From the NCBI GenBank assembly GCA_038496675.1, contig CM076661.1, positions 13,243,226 to 13,307,225 of the forward strand: a stretch of 64,000 nucleotides of DNA, in the 5' to 3' direction. This DNA is from Rachycentron canadum (lineage: Eukaryota; Chordata; Actinopteri; Carangiformes; Rachycentridae). The notes under the pieces were generated by a model. That model worked only from the letters and a program-made list of their open reading frames with translations. It did no database searches and was not told the origin of the DNA. The position numbers were made by a program, and so were the translations under genes. Positions within the stretch are counted from its first letter, which is position 1; each line of letters starts with the position of its first letter. Positions 24,090 to 38,900 of the stretch are shown here, one piece after another.

Positions 24090-27000
24090 TCAATGAGGAG
24101 CATGAATACACCTCCATACAAAGAGGCTGGAGAGTAGGTAAAAACAAAGCAGAAGACACATAATTTCATGTTTGTCATGTCATTTGTTAAATCAAAGTTT
24201 TCTTTTGGATCCTCAGTCATACCTCCTGTCATCTCCACCTGCACTGACAACAAAGCGATCCCCGTTTGTGAAGCGTATGTTTGTCAAGTGAGCAGAATGA
24301 CCCAGAAAGCGTTTGTGTTTGGCCTAAAAGAGATTGCATTCACATCATTCAATATACATTTTTCAAACTACTGTCAAAAGTTTTATTGTTTTACTGCACA
24401 CACACATTTACAGGGAAAAATCTATAAAACTAATCAATCAAGTTTACAAATACTATTTTCTTAAAAAGAAAAGCTGAGTCATTCACTGATATGAGAACAC
24501 AACAATGTAGATCATAGGTTGAAAAACACAATGATTTTGTGGTATTATGATGAATTTAAAATCCCTACATAAAGACTTTTTATGTGATCATTGCATTTTT
24601 CAAATCATCCTGATGAGTTTATAACAATAATATTAAAATAATTAATACGTAGAAAAACTGTGCTTTTTTAATGAGTCTACCACTGGAGGGTGCTGACACT
24701 TTACACAGTGGCTATAAGATCACAACTCAGAAAAGGTGAAAAATTTCACAACTTTACAAATTATCCTGGAATATTTTCATCAGACGAACATATTACTGTC
24801 CTAATAAATCAAAAACATGAGGAAAAAATCAAAAGAATAATAATAATAATATTATGTTGTTATACTTACAAACTTCTCTGGACATGGAAAGTCAAACAGC
24901 TTTACCATTCCAAAGTCGTCGCCTGTGACAATATTAAGGCCTGAGTGGGACACACAGGCACAGGTGACGTCTGCTTTGTCAGTGTTACGGGACCAGATCC
25001 CAATCACCTCGTCCCCAAGGACACTGGAGAGAGAGAAACAACATTTGGGATTCAGCAATTCATTAGTACCTTTTCCAACATACATATCGACGGTGTGTGT
25101 CCCTCACCTCGTCCAGGTGGCCCAGGTAATTCTATCAATGTGGGACTGCTCCGTGACCTGCTTTCCAGACGGCACCTCGTACACAAGTCGTTTATAAGCA
25201 CCTGTGGATATCTGATTCAAGACATCAGAGGTTAGAGGTGAAAACAGCCAGGGCCTCTCACTGCACAGCCGATGAGCCTTGGATGTTTCCATACCTGGAC
25301 GTAAGTACTGTCAGCAGAAAAGTCCATCTGCATCACGAAGCTGGGGATGTCCCTGCAGCAGTTGATGCGGTTTAGCTGTGGCCCGAGCGTCAGGTCGTAG
25401 AAGTCAACTGCGCTCTCAGTGGAGCCGACAGCCAAATAACGAGAATTTGGACTGAACCTGCAATGGAGATGTGCAGGGTTACAAAGCACCTATGTTCTCT
25501 CAAATCTACTTCCTACAGATTCAGGAAAGAGGATTGTGGATGTTTATGAATATTTATTAATTCTTAAATTTCTTAAGTCAATGTTAAAGTTTGTGCTGTA
25601 TGTCAATATTTTTTTAATTTCAATTTTAACGCACAAATAAACAGATACATACACATACAAATAAATAAATTAAAAAAGAAAAAAAATCAATTTTCAGAGT
25701 CACAATACAGTTTCAAAAATTGTTTGAAGAAGCAGTGAGCCTGGAACCCACTGCAAAACTGAAATGCCTGTTGATCCCAATCTGATTCCAACCCAAACCC
25801 AACAGTATTCAAATTGCGCTGATTTATGGGCCCCAGATGGTTGTGTCTGCAGCTTCCCTGGAGGAACCATGGGCGTTTGTCCACATAGGGGAATGGTTTT
25901 TTTATGGGTTGCAACAGTTCGTACATACATACTGGGCCAATATGATGGCTATTAGCTCCAAATAAAGTTGTTTTTTTTCACTTTGCCTTTGCTGGCATTT
26001 TTCATTTTAGAAAAATAATGTACCCAAGTTAACTTTCTTGGTCTTAATCTACACCCATTTGGCAGCCACCAAAGTCACCTACAACTCCTGAACTGAGGAG
26101 GAAGTTCAGAATAACCTCTTTCATAAACATAGACATGCTCAGTGCAAGCATCAGTTATTTGATTCCATGTGAAAACATTAATTTTCCTTTATATCACTGA
26201 TCTTGTGATATCTGTTGCACTACTACTATGACGATACCTAATATCCTGGATAGGGGAGCGTCGGTCCCTTTTCTTGCCCCAGATTTTGAGCGAGGCAACC
26301 AGCAGGATGATGAACTCTCCGTTCTTCATGCCGATGGCCACCATGTCTCCCTCAGTACTGTAGCTGATGGTATGTGCCGGGTGACCCAGGTTCACCTTAT
26401 TTAGCATCTTCTGTTTCCCACAAGACAATGCAAATAGTTATAAACCATCTTAAAATTTCCACAATAAAATGAAATGTGAACATCCTGATGATGTGACAGA
26501 AATCTGTAAGTGCTTATAGTTTAGAGTAGTTATGAGGGGTTGGAGGTAACATGACTGACCTTTTCTGGGATGTCCCACAGGCGAACAGTGCCATCCTCTG
26601 CAGCAGACAGAAATACGTCTCTTGAGGGATGCGTACCCAAGCCCCAGATAGGTCCGTCCATGTGTCCATTCACCAGGATGTTGCATGCTGCGTTCTTCTC
26701 CCCAACTTCAATGATCTCTGCATTTCTGGTTCCCACAAGGATTTTACCCTGACATAGCACAGAGTAAAAACGTGTCAAGATACAAATGTTGAAGTCTAAA
26801 ATGAGAGTGGAGGAATTTATTGAACAGCATATTATCAGTAAAGTACCTTTCCTCTGCATACAGAGCGAACACAGTCAATGATCTGTCCAGTTTCTAATCG
26901 AAAGGCTCTGCAGCGTTTCAGCTCCTGGTCCCAGAGCTTTAGAGCACCTCCCTCCTTTGACCTGTAGAGGAAAACATCTGTTTCATCAATTATCTGAGCA

Positions 27001-29866
27001 AAATTTAGCTTATGTAATTCATGTTCTAAAATATTAATGCATTTTAGACAGGATGACATGTAGACAGGATGTGGTTTATTTCAAAATAAACACATATCAT
27101 ACATAGGGTGAACATAGGGTTAGTGATGCACAGATACCATATGCATTTCTTTTTCATTTATCTTTAATCTCATTAGTTATTACACTCATTTAGATAAATA
27201 TACATAATTACCTAGTGCTTCCTACAATGACAAGTCAAAATGAAAGAGGCCTGAATGACCAAATCAATCAAACCTGGTTTTCCTGCTCTGACAGTCACAT
27301 TTAATTTCATTGTGATGTGAGAAATAAAATCACTTTTGTTATGAAACCAAAACCATGTTTGTTAGAAAATGTCAGTTTGCATAATCTGTTATTAAGATAT
27401 TACAACATCATATTTAAATCACTACACCCCCTTTAAAAGATTCAAAGATTATGATTAAATTAAAATCACCATCTGCCCACCAATAGACCACTAGTGTGAA
27501 GCACTAAACCAACAGAACAGCACTTACGGTCTTTCTTTGCCTCCGGTGACAATGAGGCCATCTCTCAGTGTGGTGTACATGGTGAACACAGGGCCCGTAT
27601 GAGCTTTGGCCACTATTCTTACTAGAATGTGTTCCTTCCACACACACACATCCCCACTTATGGTACCTGTAAATGTCAAGTTATTCTGAAAAGAAAACAA
27701 ATCTGCACTAATCTAGTGGCCTAAGAGAGCAGAGCAAGCAATGCAAAACAATTCACAGCACATGGAAGCAGACAGTTTGGGATGTGATGAGCTTTAAATA
27801 TTGAGTCAAATTAGGTAAAATGTAATATGTAATAAGAACAAACAACATTTGAAAGATTTCACAAAACAGTTTTTTGGTTAGGATTAATTAGATATTTGAA
27901 CCAAAATAGTCAATGTGTATTATAATGATTGGAAATCACTTACAGCTCCAAATGCTACAGACAGCATGGTCTGCATCCGGGCATCCTCTATGGAGCTCAG
28001 CACACCTTTCTTGCTGAGCAGAGCTCGACCAGCTAATGTCCAGAAACGCACATGTTTGATCCCCACAGACACAAAGTGTGTGTCTGAGTCTGGCCGAAAC
28101 TCGGCCACAAAGATCCTTTGGGTGTGACCTATCCGACTGGCCACTTTGGCACCTGAAAAACAAAGCAGAGTGGAGTGAAAGGGTTTCTAATTCCCACAAT
28201 GTCCAAAGCTGAAGGAAAGACTATTTATTCAGTTTTTTTTTTTTTTTTTTTACCTTCCTGCCACTTCCAGATGGTGACAGTGTGTTCAGGGTCCAGGCCC
28301 ACAGACAGCAGGAGTTTTCCTGTGGCACTGAAGCTGACAGAACAAACCCCACCGGAGTGGAAACAGCGTAGCACCGACAGCGTTTGCTTGGTCATGGCGT
28401 CCCACACATGAATAGATGGAGATGTAGCTGAGGAAGAAACAAGATGAAGAAAACTTGTCTAATGACCATGACATTATTGGAGTTATTTCCTGCCTGATTT
28501 TAATTGTCTCTTGTGTGCAAATCCCAGCAAAGATATCAATTAATTGACCTTAATTTAAAATTTTTGTTGGGTCAGATTTCTAAAATTTAATATTTGAATA
28601 AAAACAAAATATCAGCTAAAATGGTTACAGGCTATAGGTTAGACATATTAATTTCATAGTTCTTTAAATTAGATTTTTTAGGATCATATATTACACTTTG
28701 CAAGCAAGTTTGCATGGGGAAAGACATGTCTCAAATCAGATGACCACAAGGTGGCAGTGAATTAAAGAATATTATTGAGTTAAAACAACACAGATTTCTT
28801 ATCAACACATTTCAGTGTTTCTGAAATAAATGAGGATTAATCCTGCAATGTCCTTACCTGACATGTCACCAGTATCACCTGAAATGAGAGAAAATGATTA
28901 ATAAAATTTTACTTTGTGGAGGGTTTGCATGAGAATGCAGTGTACAGTGCCAATCCCACAACTATTCCTCTATGCTAAAATGACCATTTGCTCATTGGCT
29001 ACAGATAAGCTTGGAGACAGGTAAGCAGGAGCAATTCTGTCAGTCATGTACAATTATTCCTCTGCACATTCCCCAACACAGGAGACAGGGAAGAAAAATA
29101 AAAAACGGCTGGTGACACATGAGGTCAACTTCTCACAAACATACCTACTTGGCCAGTTGCCACCACGTTGGGGAATTTGGGATGTTGATTGATTGTCAGG
29201 CACAGAATGTCATCACTGTGTTCTACATAGAAACTTTGGCAGGCTGTAAGAAAACCACAACCAAACCAAACCACACACACACATCACACACAGACACAAA
29301 GTCAAATACATATATGAATGTTTCCTTTTGAGGCAGTCGTAACACTGTTAGCACGACTTCTACTTACAGGTCGTCAAGTTGAGCACGATGCCAACTGAGG
29401 CCGTGTGGTAGATGATATCCGCCCCCTCGTTCAGGTAGTGCACATTATTGCGGCAGTCATTGCCACGGTAACCAAATACCAGGTCCAACACCAGGTCCTG
29501 TGGGAGAGTCAGAAGAAGAAGACAGCCAGAAAGTCAGAAAGGTCAACGCCATGACAACTATGATGTTGAGAGCCGGTGGCTGAAGCAGAGCGTCATCATT
29601 CGATTACAGAATCATCAGAGTCTCCAGAAAGGCTGTCTGGACCTGGACTGTGAGTGCACAGCATCTTCAGCTGAACTAATCACATTACAGACCAGCATTT
29701 TGAATCTTACTTCTCTTTACATAAAATTCCTCATCTGTATCTTGAAGTTTGTTGTTGTTTTGCTAAGCATGTGAAGTCCTGTCTTACCTCAATTGGTCTC
29801 TTCTTTTTGCCAACATTGTTGGTCTGCAGCTTCTCCGGCTGAGGCAGTGCTCTGCTAACAGGAGGC
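24090..29866 (-). other. eml5: EML5 module 3: third EMAP unit (exons 28-42)
   Basis: Exons: 29788-29866, 29368-29497, 29145-29243, 28858-28878 (21 nt), 28254-28427, 27944-28152, 27528-27685, 26847-26961, 26560-26748, 26238-26410, 25295-25457, 25108-25211, 24870-25023, 24223-24323, 24090-24126. Exon 28 is a Pro/Lys-rich linker (QTNNVGKKKRPIE) leading into the third HELP motif. The final WD blade ends AGGDDRS-LFVWRCIHAPH. All junctions keep phase. The only unusual unit is the 21-nt exon. Confidence 0.92.
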
Positions 29867-32800
29867 CTGAAACAGACAGCTGGGATGAAATGGTGGCTCA
29901 TCATGTTGCTAATTATAATGATGACGACAATGATAATATTTCATTGTTTGCTTTGAGTATCTGCACACAGAAACAAAAAAAGTGAATAGCGCAAAGTGTT
30001 CTTTCATCACAAGTCTGTAAAGGTACCATGAAAATTTGAACATGGTGACTAATGGGAACATGCCAATACAGGTAGAAGATAAAGTTAAAAATAAAACTAT
30101 GAGTTACAGGAAACATAAAACAACGCAACAAACATAATAACTTTGCTGCTTTGTCTGTCATTCCCTCATATCTTCAGCCTGACAGTCAATACAGTGCTGT
30201 TACATGATTTAAAAACATCTCTATTGTGGATATTACACATATATCAGTTGTCTTTGCTCTGGGTGAATAATAACTAGAAAATAAAGTTTGCAAAGCCTTT
30301 TCATTCCTTGGGTCAACTAAGTAACAGCTTTCTCTGATTCTCTGACAGTTTATTATCACTATATGTTATAAAACTCAATGGTACTGAAAACTATGAATAA
30401 TGACTTGTTTTACCGTGAAGGCAGTGTGTGGAGGGGGAAACCCCCAAGTGTTTATAACAGGGACACCAAGACTCTTTATATTTATTCTACACATATCCAG
30501 ACAAAAAGTAAAAATGGGCAGAAAATATAAATAAACAGCACAATGAGTGACTCACCTTGACCCTCTTCATGGCAGCAATAACAAAGAAAAAGCAAGAATT
30601 AGAACAAAGGTTTCCTGCAGCGTTCACTGCTGCCTGCTGGACACACGTAACACAACACCACAGCCACTGAGGACATAAAATACAGGAGTCAGCACCATGT
30701 GTAGCCATGACAACCAAACACCATTTCTATGACAACTGCTGCCCAGAAGATGCTACGACGATGCTTGCATCATTGTCAGGAAAAAGAAAATCTGGAAGTC
30801 AACATAAAATAAATAAACAATTAAAAAACAAGAATAAATCACCAGACTTGAGACACCTAAAGTCGTTTAGGTTGTTTAGGTTGAGGCTGTTTACCTCAAG
30901 CCACATAGTCAATACTAATACATAAAAAAAGAGTTAAAAAGAGGATCTCTACATTTCTAATATTCATTCTGATTTGATGAATGAATTAACACCAAAACAT
31001 CAACTTCATTTGTATATGAAAGTGAATTACTAAAACTGATAGCTTTTTACAGATGTAAAGGTTAAAATGCTTCTCTGTTTTTCAATACACTCATAGATAA
31101 CTTATTTATTCTCACTATTGTTGTAATACACTGACATTGTATCCAATATAGCCCACAGACTATAACAACTAAGTCAGATACAACTTTACCTTTTCTCTAA
31201 AGTTACACATATTTTAACTGCTACTGCCTGACACTTTATCTTTTGTGCAAAAACAACATCCATAGAGCTTACCTGACCACCCCTTGTCTTCAAGTGGAAT
31301 TAAAGAACGAAGCAGGATAATGACAGATGGACAACCATGAAAGGAAAGAAGAAAAGCAGAAAAAAGTTATTTCAAAAGGGCAGGGACAGTGCCAGAGTTA
31401 CATGCAGGAAAGGAAAAGATATGTTGACTGAGAAAGGCAGGACTGGATCTATCTTGACACAGAGGCCCTATTATTTGTACTATGATTGGCTGAAATTCCT
31501 AGTTGTTCACTGACTGCCCAAGTGCACCCATCTGAGCATCTGCAAATTCTCCTGAGCTTCATTTCAAATACCTTTCATCCACAGAGGGCTCTTTCAGCTG
31601 CAAATGGGGCTTTACACCCGTCATGGGTCGCATGTTGGTGGATAAGGCCTTGATGGTGTAGTTGATCTCGTTCTCTCTCGTAACATCACTGTCATAACCT
31701 GATGAAAAGCGGGAATGATACAGATTTTTGCTTCAACAACAGAAGCCTATAAAAAAAAAAAACAACTTGTTTTTTGTCTCTCACCCCCGTCATCCTCACT
31801 CTCGATGTCTGACTCCTCGCTGTCGCACTGTTTGAATTCCCGGTGGCCCTCAGGCTCATGGGCCCAAATCATGAGGCATGTGTCACCCCCACCCACTGTC
31901 ACCAAGAGGCTGTCGTCATGGGTCCATCGCACATTGGTAACATGTGCACTGTGGGCCACATAGCGTTTGAACTTTGCATACTTCCCCTGTAGCAGAGGGA
32001 CAACATTCATTTAACACTTATGACAGAACTTACTCAGAAATTAACATAAGATTTGCATAAACCTTAAACATGAGATATTCAAACTATATGATATCGAGAA
32101 ATGTGGATTGTGTCTCACCTTGACAGGGTATCTGAAGAGCTTGACGTATCCCAAATCATCTCCTGTTGCCAGCACCTTTCTGTCATTACTAAGGCTGGCA
32201 GCAGTCACCTCTGTCACCTCATTGATCACAGGCCAGATGCCCTCAACAGATGTTCCCAGGACACACGTCCACGTGTTCCAATCGATCTTCTCCACCTGAA
32301 CCAAGTCAGTATGGAAGTAAAGTTTGTATTTGCATGGCAAATAGCACAGTGCTTCACAAGAAAAAAAATTATATCAAACAGAGAGGTGACAAAATAAAAG
32401 TGCTGGAGTGGCACTGGAGTGCTTTACCATGAGTGTGATAGATGATGGCTAAAATTTCTAAAATCTATAAGGCCAAGCAAGTGAGGGCAACAGTGGAGTC
32501 ATGTGCACCCTGCTCCTCTCTCTGAACCAGAAGACAGTATTCCTGGCCCTGTGCATGAGTAAGGAAATCCACCTACAACCCATCAATCTCCTCATCTAAC
32601 AAAAACATCTAACTTTTCCTTTAAAATGTTCCAGAGACATCTGCAGGGTCTCGTGTCCATTGATAAAAAACCTTTTTCACCTCATTTTTAACTGAGAAAG
32701 GTTTGGAATCTTGATGTTCCCATAAAGTCCAGGCAGTCTGCTGAAATGACCAAATTAAAAGGATAAATGGTGGCAAATCTGTAGAAAATAAAACAGGTCC

Positions 32801-35800
32801 AAGAGAAGACTGCTGTCTCTGCCTGTTAATAATGATCCTGTGATCAAGCGCACAAGAGAATGAATGCATCACAATGAGGAGAGACGGAAGCGCTACTGTA
32901 ATAGAGGACATCAGAGGCGCCATGAAGCCTAGACTCAGCAGCATCTATCATCTCTGACGCTTATTTTCTTCCTGCTCCCCTCCGCTCTGTCCGTTACAAG
33001 GTGCCTTGATGTCTCACTGTATTAAAGGGACCCTAAACACTATCCCACTTCCACTGCCAAAATTAGAATGATACTGGTGCAAAGTGGGCCGTGTTAATGC
33101 TTCACTGCCCTTCCCCGAGCCTCCTTAGATCCCAAGGGAAAAATGTGGGCCAACAGTGCCCTAACCGCGGCTGCTCCTGTGCCTTTCCTCCCTGCTTACC
33201 TCTGTAGCTGGAATTGTCTGCCTTTTGCCACGAGGAGCTTCGAAAAAAAACTGCTCTTTAGCACCTGTGTTGACTTGAAGTAGTTTTCCTGTGCGTGAAA
33301 GAGCCGGGGGGGGGGGGTATTTTTAAGTGAAACATTTTAAAAGCATAATTGTCTCTTTAGCATTCATTTACAAAGATTTCCGGAGACAATAATATTTAAG
33401 GAAGCATGTTTACCTCTCTTGTCCCAGTCCAGATGGGTAATGTAGTTGAGGCATCCTTTGCAGACTCCAACTCTTTTGCTGCTCATTACATTGTAAATAT
33501 CCACAAAAGTGTCTCCTGATGCCACTGCAAGGTACTTCCCAGCGCCTGAGCCAATGAGCCAAAGAGAGAGAAGTTTGAGGATAAGTTTCAGTCTCCACAC
33601 AAATAATCTAAGACAAGGATCAACTAGACTGAGGGTTTTTAACTAAGCTACCCATGGCAGTCAGTAAATCCACCACTTTCATCCAGGATGAAATATCTAC
33701 ACAACTCTTGGATGGACTGACATTAATCATACCCAGAGGATGATTCCTATTGATTGTGGCGATCCCCTGGACTGTCTTATTTACTTATTACTTACAATAG
33801 AAGTTACTATAGCCTGCAATACACCAGACAGCAACAGAGCACCAAGTCTACTGTTTTTTTAAAATAAGAAATGTGTCACTATTTTAATCATACTAAAACC
33901 TATGTCCTGCTTGGTTTTACATTGCTTTACACAATGACTTCATGTCTAAGATGTAGGCTCTGAGGGGTTCACAGGTGTTGGGTTGAGAAACAGGATCACT
34001 TTCATTGTGGATTGAGGTTAAGTGTCCATGCGAAAGAGAGTTTAGTTTCTTGTTATCACTTTGTCGGCCCCCACTATTTCCCATTCCTCTCTTGCTGTCT
34101 TTCTGTCTGGCCTTATTACAGAAAGACATTAATTTGGGTCAGGCCTGCAGCTATATCTCCCCAACTTACAGCAGGAGGGAAATATGTACCTTCAGAACTT
34201 TTGCAAAGCATGCTACATAAAGCTTTGAAGGGCAAAGAGATTTTAGAGGCCTACTTGCTTCACAAACAGGATTTTTTTAGGGAGTTTTGCACTAGATAAG
34301 AAATGCAGAGGTGAAGCACAGACCTGGAGAAAATTTTATATCAGATATGATGTCCTTGCGATGGTGGAAGGACACCAGGTCCTCCAGGGTGTCTGCGTTC
34401 ACAATAAGGAAACTGCCATCATTCAGGCCCACCGCCAAGGCTTTACCATCAGGAGAGAAGCAGCAGCAACGGCCGCCTGTGGGGGACGAAGTGTTTGTTA
34501 AAGCCCTGGGACCGATGCACTTCCTGTTCTGCTGACAGCTAAGCAGATAAAGGACATACACTGATATGTGTTGGAGCAGTGACTCACCTTTCCTGAGTTT
34601 GCGTACAGCCAGCATGCAGTGACTGGGTGAGAGGTCCCATATGCGCAGGGTTTTGTCATCACTGACAGTGGCACAGAGAGGAAGATGGGGATGAGTAGCC
34701 AGGCCCCACACCTCACCCTCCATGTGGCCCTGGAAACACAAACAATAGAATAAAGTATAAATTTTAGTTTTACTCTTAAGGTGACAAAGTAAAAAATAGG
34801 CATAAAAACACCAAAAAAGGGGAAAAACAATATACTTAATGTGGAGATTGCAGTTTGCAGAATTTTCTTCTTCTAAATTTAGGTGTGGCTAAACCTATCT
34901 GACAAATATATGAGTTAAAAAAACACTGTTGTATCATTCTAAGCACTTTTAATTCAAAGCAGTATTATATTAGTAATGGCTGTTTTTGTTGGCTACTTTG
35001 TGATGATAGCTACTTTAAAGACTACTGAAGTGAGCATGCTTGTTCATTTATTTATATATTGAATTTTTTTGCAGCAACATTTCTATAATATTTATATTTT
35101 CCTCCTTAAATATAACAGCAGAGAATGTGTCAATCAAACAGACTGTATATATCATCATTCTCCACAGGTACCAGTATTCTTGAGTTTCCCTGTTTCCTAT
35201 ACACAAGATGAATGAGGACTACCTTTGGTTCTGGTTGCTCATCAATGGATCCCATCCATCACAAAGCACTTGTACATTTAAAGCATTTGAAAAGGGCAAT
35301 CAATAGCACTTGCTCTGTCTGCCTACAATCAGGGGAGCCTGGGAGACACTGCAGGGCCACTTAACTAAATTCAGCAGCAGTAATTCATCACTGTTTATGG
35401 GCGGCTCTTTGGTGATTCTGCAGGGCCCTGTTGGTACTGTAGGTGTGTATATTTTCATGTATTATGCAGTGTATATATATATATATATNNNNNNNNNNNN
35501 NNNNNNNNNNNNNNNNNNNNNNNNNNNNNNNNNNNNNNNNNNNNNNNNNNNNNNNNNNNNNNNNNNNNNNNNNNNNNNNNNNNNNNNNNNNNNNNNNNNN
35601 NNNNNNNNNNNNNNNNNNNNNNNNNNNNNNNNNNNNNNNNNNNNNNNNNNNNNNNNNNNNNNNNNNNNNNNNNNNNNNNNNNNNNNNNNNNNNNNNNNNN
35701 NNNNNNNNNNNNNNNNNNNCAAGTCTCAAATCAGTGTAAGTTTATTTTTAGTATTGTGCTGAAATGAAAGGAATGCAGTGGCTGTCTTTAAGGTAGAAAA

Positions 35801-35873
35801 TTAATTAAAAATTGCTGTGTTGCTAGTGAGATGAAAAGTGATATCTGCCTCCTGAAAATCTTTATTAGTGACA

Positions 35874-35913
<40 letters not shown>

Positions 35914-38900
35914 TGTCACTAATAAAGATTTTCAGGAGGCAGATATCACTTTTCATCTCACTAGCAACACAGCAATTTTTAATTAATTTTCTACCTTAAA
36001 GACAGCCACTGCATTCCTTTCATTTCAGCACAATACTAAAAATAAACTTACACTGATTTGAGACTTGCTTTAGATAAGTAATCCATCATCCCCACATTTT
36101 ATCACCTTTTTGGTTGTGCATTAAAAGATTCTATAACTTGAGAAATTTAAAGTCGAACATTATCTTTTGTTTAAGTGCCCTTGAACACTCTGCAAAAAGA
36201 AAGTTTTATAATAGGTTCACAACATAATTTTACTTTGACAAAAATTGAAAAAAGATGTTCACTGTGATGTCCACCAGACATTCAGTTCATCATCAACCTT
36301 TAAAAGATTCATTAACTTGTAAAAAGTTTACGCCCAACTTAACACGCCAATAACACTTTACAGACTCGCAGCTCATTATACTCCAGAAAAGCTAACCTCC
36401 ACATGAATACCCTGTCTGAGACAGTGAAGCACAAGTTGAATCTGGTGTACTGTATAATGTGACAGTAGATGTGCGATGGGAGTTGGGGTTATTTTTATCT
36501 TTATCTTACCTGGACCAGCAGAGTGATGGGGCCGCTCTTATCCACCTCCAAGATCTCACCATTCTTGGTTCCCACCAGGATGTGTCCGTGGCCCAAAGAT
36601 ATGGCACGTATGGAGGGGTTGTCTTCCAACAGCAACCCTGCAGAGTTGATGAATTATAGCAAGTCAAAGACCTTAACTTGAACCAGGACATATGAGGCAA
36701 TCTTCATTTCAGTTAAAAGCATTGAATGTTTTAAATGGATTTGCATTGGACAGTTGTATTATATTTATGGAACCACAGAGGCATAAGAATAAGTCAAGGA
36801 CAGAGGAGCAGAATGACCTTTTTACCTTTTGAGCCTGGAGCTAGGACTGCTCTCTTGATGGCGTAGGTCTTGAGGCATCTCTCAAAAGTGTCATCCCACA
36901 AAGCTACTATACCATCCTTTCCTCCGGTCACAAATCCCTACAGGGACATCACATTGGCACATTTAAACCTGCAATAATCTCTATAGATTGAAGATGTCAC
37001 TTACAGAGTGAGTTTAGCTTTACATACAATCAGCTATGAGAGGAAGAAGTTACAAAAAAGGCACTGTATATACAGACGAAAGCAAAAATATACTTAATGT
37101 GACTGATCCTGACACAATAGAATCATAATAAATACACATTGAGAAAAAAATAAAAATAATAATAATAATAATAATAATATATATATATATAATATGAAGA
37201 AACTGCTCACAAAGTAGGCCTTTACATTCAAATTTTGAATTAACACAGTTTAATTAGTAAAAGAGGAGGCTAGAACAGATAGATAAGGATTCTGATATAT
37301 TTTTATATTGAAACTGGTCAATAAAGACTCCTCCCCCTCTGGGCTTGCGACATACCTTTTCTAGAGCATGCATACTGAAAACAGGGCCGTCATGAGCTTT
37401 GACAGTCTTCATCAGGAACATGTCCCTCCAGATGCAAATGTCCCCTGTGCATGTGCCCGAGAACACCATCTCCTCCGACCAGCCATAGACAGCACACATC
37501 ATAGTCTCCGTCTTTCCCATATTCCCCTTGCGCCCAATTAGACCACCACCTGAGAGAGAAACAGACAGCTCACAGTAAGACATGTCTCTGCTAAGCCAGA
37601 GTTGTGCTTGTTAGAGTCACTACTCACTAATGAAAAAAAAACTTACCAGCTTTATGCCAAAACTTCATATGTTTCACACCAGCTGTGATGAGCTTGTCAG
37701 GCAGGTACGGGTTTATTTTGACAACAAAAATCTTGTCCTTGCTTCCCCTGAAAAACAAGTTGCACATCAGAAAATATATAGACGCAAACAATTTGTCCAT
37801 TTTTCTGATGAACAAAAAAATGTATGTTTCATTTATTCTTGCCTGAGACTTCACAGAATATTCATACTACACTATTTTTTACATTTACAGTGTCACATAA
37901 AATTGAATATGAAATTTGAAGAGGAGATTGTGGCTGTAAGCAACAATTCAAGGGACAGTTACACAAATGAGGCTACACTGACAGTCATCATGGCAAAGAA
38001 ACGCAGAAATACAGCTCTTTTTCTGTTTCAGTGTAATTAAAACCATCTTGTGTTGCATGGTTTGCAGTATCAAAATGTTACTGAACACACAGACAAAACA
38101 TGTTAATCTAATTATCACTGAACATGTAGCCCAGTGAAGTAGCTCCATCTGAGTCATCTGTACACCCCCAAGACACAACTGAACTTAAAGGAATAAGGTT
38201 TTGATTTTGTAAAAATGTGAAAAAAAGAACAAAGCAAAATGAGTTCAAAGTTGAACTGAATGTGGCACTCAGGGGACTGTAGCACTGACCAAACGGAGCA
38301 GAAGGGGAATCTAGCACAGTCTAACTGTCTCCTTGTTTCTGTTTTACACCATATGAACATTAAGGACCAGTGGCTGGTCATGTCTGATGTAATGGGCCGT
38401 GCCTGATACTTAAAGTTCTCTAATTGTTGCCCTTTGTGCTGCTGCATTAGTCTCACTCACAGTGAAGCTAGAGAAACATTACACCCCTCTCCTCCCCCTT
38501 TGTTTCCCTGTTTTCTTCCTTATTATGTCTCCCAAGCCTCTGTATTACTGCCCTACACCATCTTTCAGCCTCTCCCACTCACGCCCAGCTGAAGATGAAA
38601 CAGTGGCAGTGTACAAACCAGGCTCTGTCAGGCCCCATTTCCCTCTGCCCGCCTCACTGCACTGCCCACCAGGGTCTGCAAAGGAGATCAGTGCAGCTCT
38701 GATCCACTCTGTCCCTGAGCTACAGTGAGAGCCTGGCACACAATGCGCAGGAGAGCAACCCGCAATCCACACTAGCCATGGGGTGTTTCAATGGAGATAG
38801 TAGATATGAACATCAAGTAACAAAGCAAAAGCAAAGCTATTTTGGGATGCAGATGTTTTCCAGTGAGATACTTTTGGGTCCTTCTGGTTTCCAGGTTACA

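Noticed and set aside
25458..26237. Possible repeat or exon in EML5 intron around 25690-25950
   Set aside because: Overlapping open frames of about 60-79 residues on both strands, but no recognised family, and flanking exons 26238-26410 and 25295-25457 already join in phase.
35310..35762. Open frames spanning the N run
   Set aside because: They are created by translating N as X; not real coding sequence.
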